Shown here one piece after another: positions 6,539-6,930 of a stretch of DNA of 6,930 nucleotides (the first letter of the stretch is position 1; every line of letters starts with the position of its first letter). The translations under genes and the position numbers were made by a program. The stretch is from Candidatus Firestoneibacteriota bacterium (lineage in GTDB: Bacteria > Oederibacteriota > JAAXVQ01 > JAUVAV01): NCBI GenBank assembly GCA_030635415.1, contig DAOVYW010000131.1:1-6930 (forward strand), in the 5' to 3' direction. Under the pieces are notes generated by a model that did not search any database, had not been told where the DNA came from, and worked only from the letters and a program-made list of their open reading frames with translations.

Positions 6539-6547
6539 TATATATCA
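6539..6547 (-). promoter_or_regulatory. Possible extended -10 promoter for the SDR-transporter operon
   Basis: On the minus strand TGATATATA fits an extended -10 element (TGn before TATATA), about 50 bases ahead of the reductase start. A convincing -35 box is not seen, because the required place falls in the GC-rich edge of the neighbouring repeat. Transcription could also come from further upstream. Confidence 0.3.
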
Positions 6548-6556
6548 TCCACAAGG

Positions 6557-6686
6557 TGTCGGGGGCGGGCTCCTTGTCCTACCAGTCCTGAGCGAAGCCG
6601 AAGGGAGCAAGCCAAAGGGTGTGCCCGCCCTTTGGCGAATTCGCGTGGCCATGAATCCAAGGGCCGCCACAGAGGGCGGCCCCTAC
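6557..6686. repeat. Composite GC-rich palindromic intergenic repeat
   Basis: The element contains several hairpins. GGGCGGGC (6563-6570) pairs with GCCCGCCC (6623-6630) across 52 bases. GGGCCGCC (6661-6668) pairs with GGCGGCCC (6675-6682) across the loop ACAGAG. Inside the first loop is CCTGAGCGAAGCCGAAGG (6587-6604), close to a 'CCTGAGCGAAGTCGAAGG' motif that I recall as scattered in many environmental bacterial genomes. The right end, read on the minus strand, is ATGTTTTTTGTAGGGGCC, matching the left end of the element at 2756. Both elements also carry CGAATTC inside. The left end GTCGGGGGCGGGC looks like a decayed version of the same end. It does not encode a protein. Confidence 0.7.
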
Positions 6687-6712
6687 AAAAAACATATTGC
6701 ATCATAATGGTT

Positions 6713-6751
6713 TTGTATTGAAGGGGCGTTTAATTAAACGCCCCTATACAA
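6713..6751. repeat. Perfect 24-bp palindrome with extended arms
   Basis: Bases 6722-6745 are a perfect palindrome whose half-site is AGGGGCGTTTAA, with its centre between 6733 and 6734. The symmetry continues as TTGTAT (6713-6718) and ATACAA (6746-6751), broken only by an extra TGA at 6719-6721. The TTGTA(T)AGGGGCG edge is like the TTGTAGGGG ends of the two larger elements, so this may be a minimal member of the same family. No T-tract follows on either strand, so a standard intrinsic terminator is unlikely. A protein-binding site is an alternative. Confidence 0.75.
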
Positions 6752-6819
6752 ACGATATACTTACCTTCTGCTTGTAGCCCCTCGCAGCAACTTTTTCCTG
6801 ATATAATCCAACCGAAACT

Positions 6820-6930
6820 TCACAGTTTATCTTTTCCCTTAACCCTCTTTTTTTCCGCAAAAACTTCTTGGGGTTTTCTTCCCCACCGAGCCAGCGAGCC
6901 TCTGACATCCGTGTGTACAAAAGGTCCGTG
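6820..6930 (-). CDS. C-terminal end of a probable M15-family (D-Ala-D-Ala carboxypeptidase-like) peptidase
   Basis: A frame enters from the right edge and is open for 36 codons to a TGA at 6820-6822. It begins HGPFVHTDVRGSLARWGRK, which resembles the end of M15-type zinc peptidases and phage or bacterial cell-wall endopeptidases, where a 'fVHvDvRG..aRW' segment carries the last zinc-binding histidine. That histidine would be H6 of the fragment. The tail after it is basic (EKKRVKGKDKL). If this is right, the enzyme would cut peptide cross-links or stem peptides in peptidoglycan. The start, any signal peptide and the other zinc ligands lie outside the window, so the call rests on one short motif. 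It shares direction with the SDR operon but is separated from it by repeats. Confidence 0.5.
   Translation of the reverse strand, partial: HGPFVHTDVRGSLARWGRKPQEVFAEKKRVKGKDKL

Larger units (their letters stand above)
6489..6819. other. Spacer between the M15-like peptidase and the SDR operon
   Basis: This 331-base gap holds the palindrome, the composite repeat and the possible promoter listed separately. Apart from these, bases 6752-6819 show nothing certain; CTGC/GCAG near 6769-6788 is only a weak stem. I see no open frame with a coding character on either strand. Confidence 0.5.

Noticed and set aside
6432..6707. Plus-strand 91-codon open frame containing VLSEAEGSKPKG
   Set aside because: It runs antisense through the reductase start and then through the palindromic repeat; the 'LSEAEG' peptide is simply the translation of the repeated motif, and there is no ribosome site or family likeness.
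6557..6751. CRISPR array or tandem repeat array
   Set aside because: The repeats are palindromic and differ in size, with no regular direct repeats of constant length and no unique spacers.

Overview
The window is bacterial. All nine genes or gene parts that I can support lie on the minus strand, so transcription runs from right to left, and two genes run off the ends. Strong purine-rich Shine-Dalgarno sites, an encoded tRNA CCA end, moderate GC with AT-rich spacers and a family of short GC-rich palindromic intergenic repeats would suit a Clostridia-like Gram-positive or another anaerobic or candidate-phylum bacterium. I see no marker that fixes the taxon.

Layout from right to left. (1) Bases 6930-6820 hold the last 36 codons of a probable M15-type peptidoglycan peptidase. 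(2) Bases 6819-6489 are a 331-base spacer with a perfect 24-bp palindrome, a composite GC-rich palindromic element and a possible promoter. (3) Bases 6488-1733 hold a five-gene run: a short-chain dehydrogenase/reductase, two Opp/Dpp-type permeases (B then C) and two Opp/Dpp-type ATPases (D then F). The first four genes are separated by 4 bases or overlap by 4 and 8 bases. The D-F junction instead has a 174-base gap holding a second palindromic repeat. (4) Bases 1732-1448 are an AT-rich spacer with a good sigma-70 promoter for a tRNA and a 42-codon open frame of unknown status. (5) Bases 1447-1363 are tRNA-Leu(GAG). (6) Bases 1281-361 encode a REC-GGDEF response regulator that looks like an active diguanylate cyclase. 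(7) Bases 354-1 are the first 118 codons of a probable GH35-like beta-galactosidase-type glycoside hydrolase, starting 6 bases after the regulator's stop codon.

How the genes may work together: B, C, D and F make a complete membrane core (two permeases, two ATPases) of a peptide or nickel/oligosaccharide-type ABC importer, but no substrate-binding protein is present in the window. The reductase ahead of the permeases appears co-transcribed and may act on an imported compound, which is inference. The tRNA, the cyclic-di-GMP enzyme and the glycoside hydrolase are close enough to share a transcript.

I found no convincing new defence, mobile or regulatory system. The most interesting features are the related palindromic elements, one inside a transporter operon, and the regulator-hydrolase pairing.
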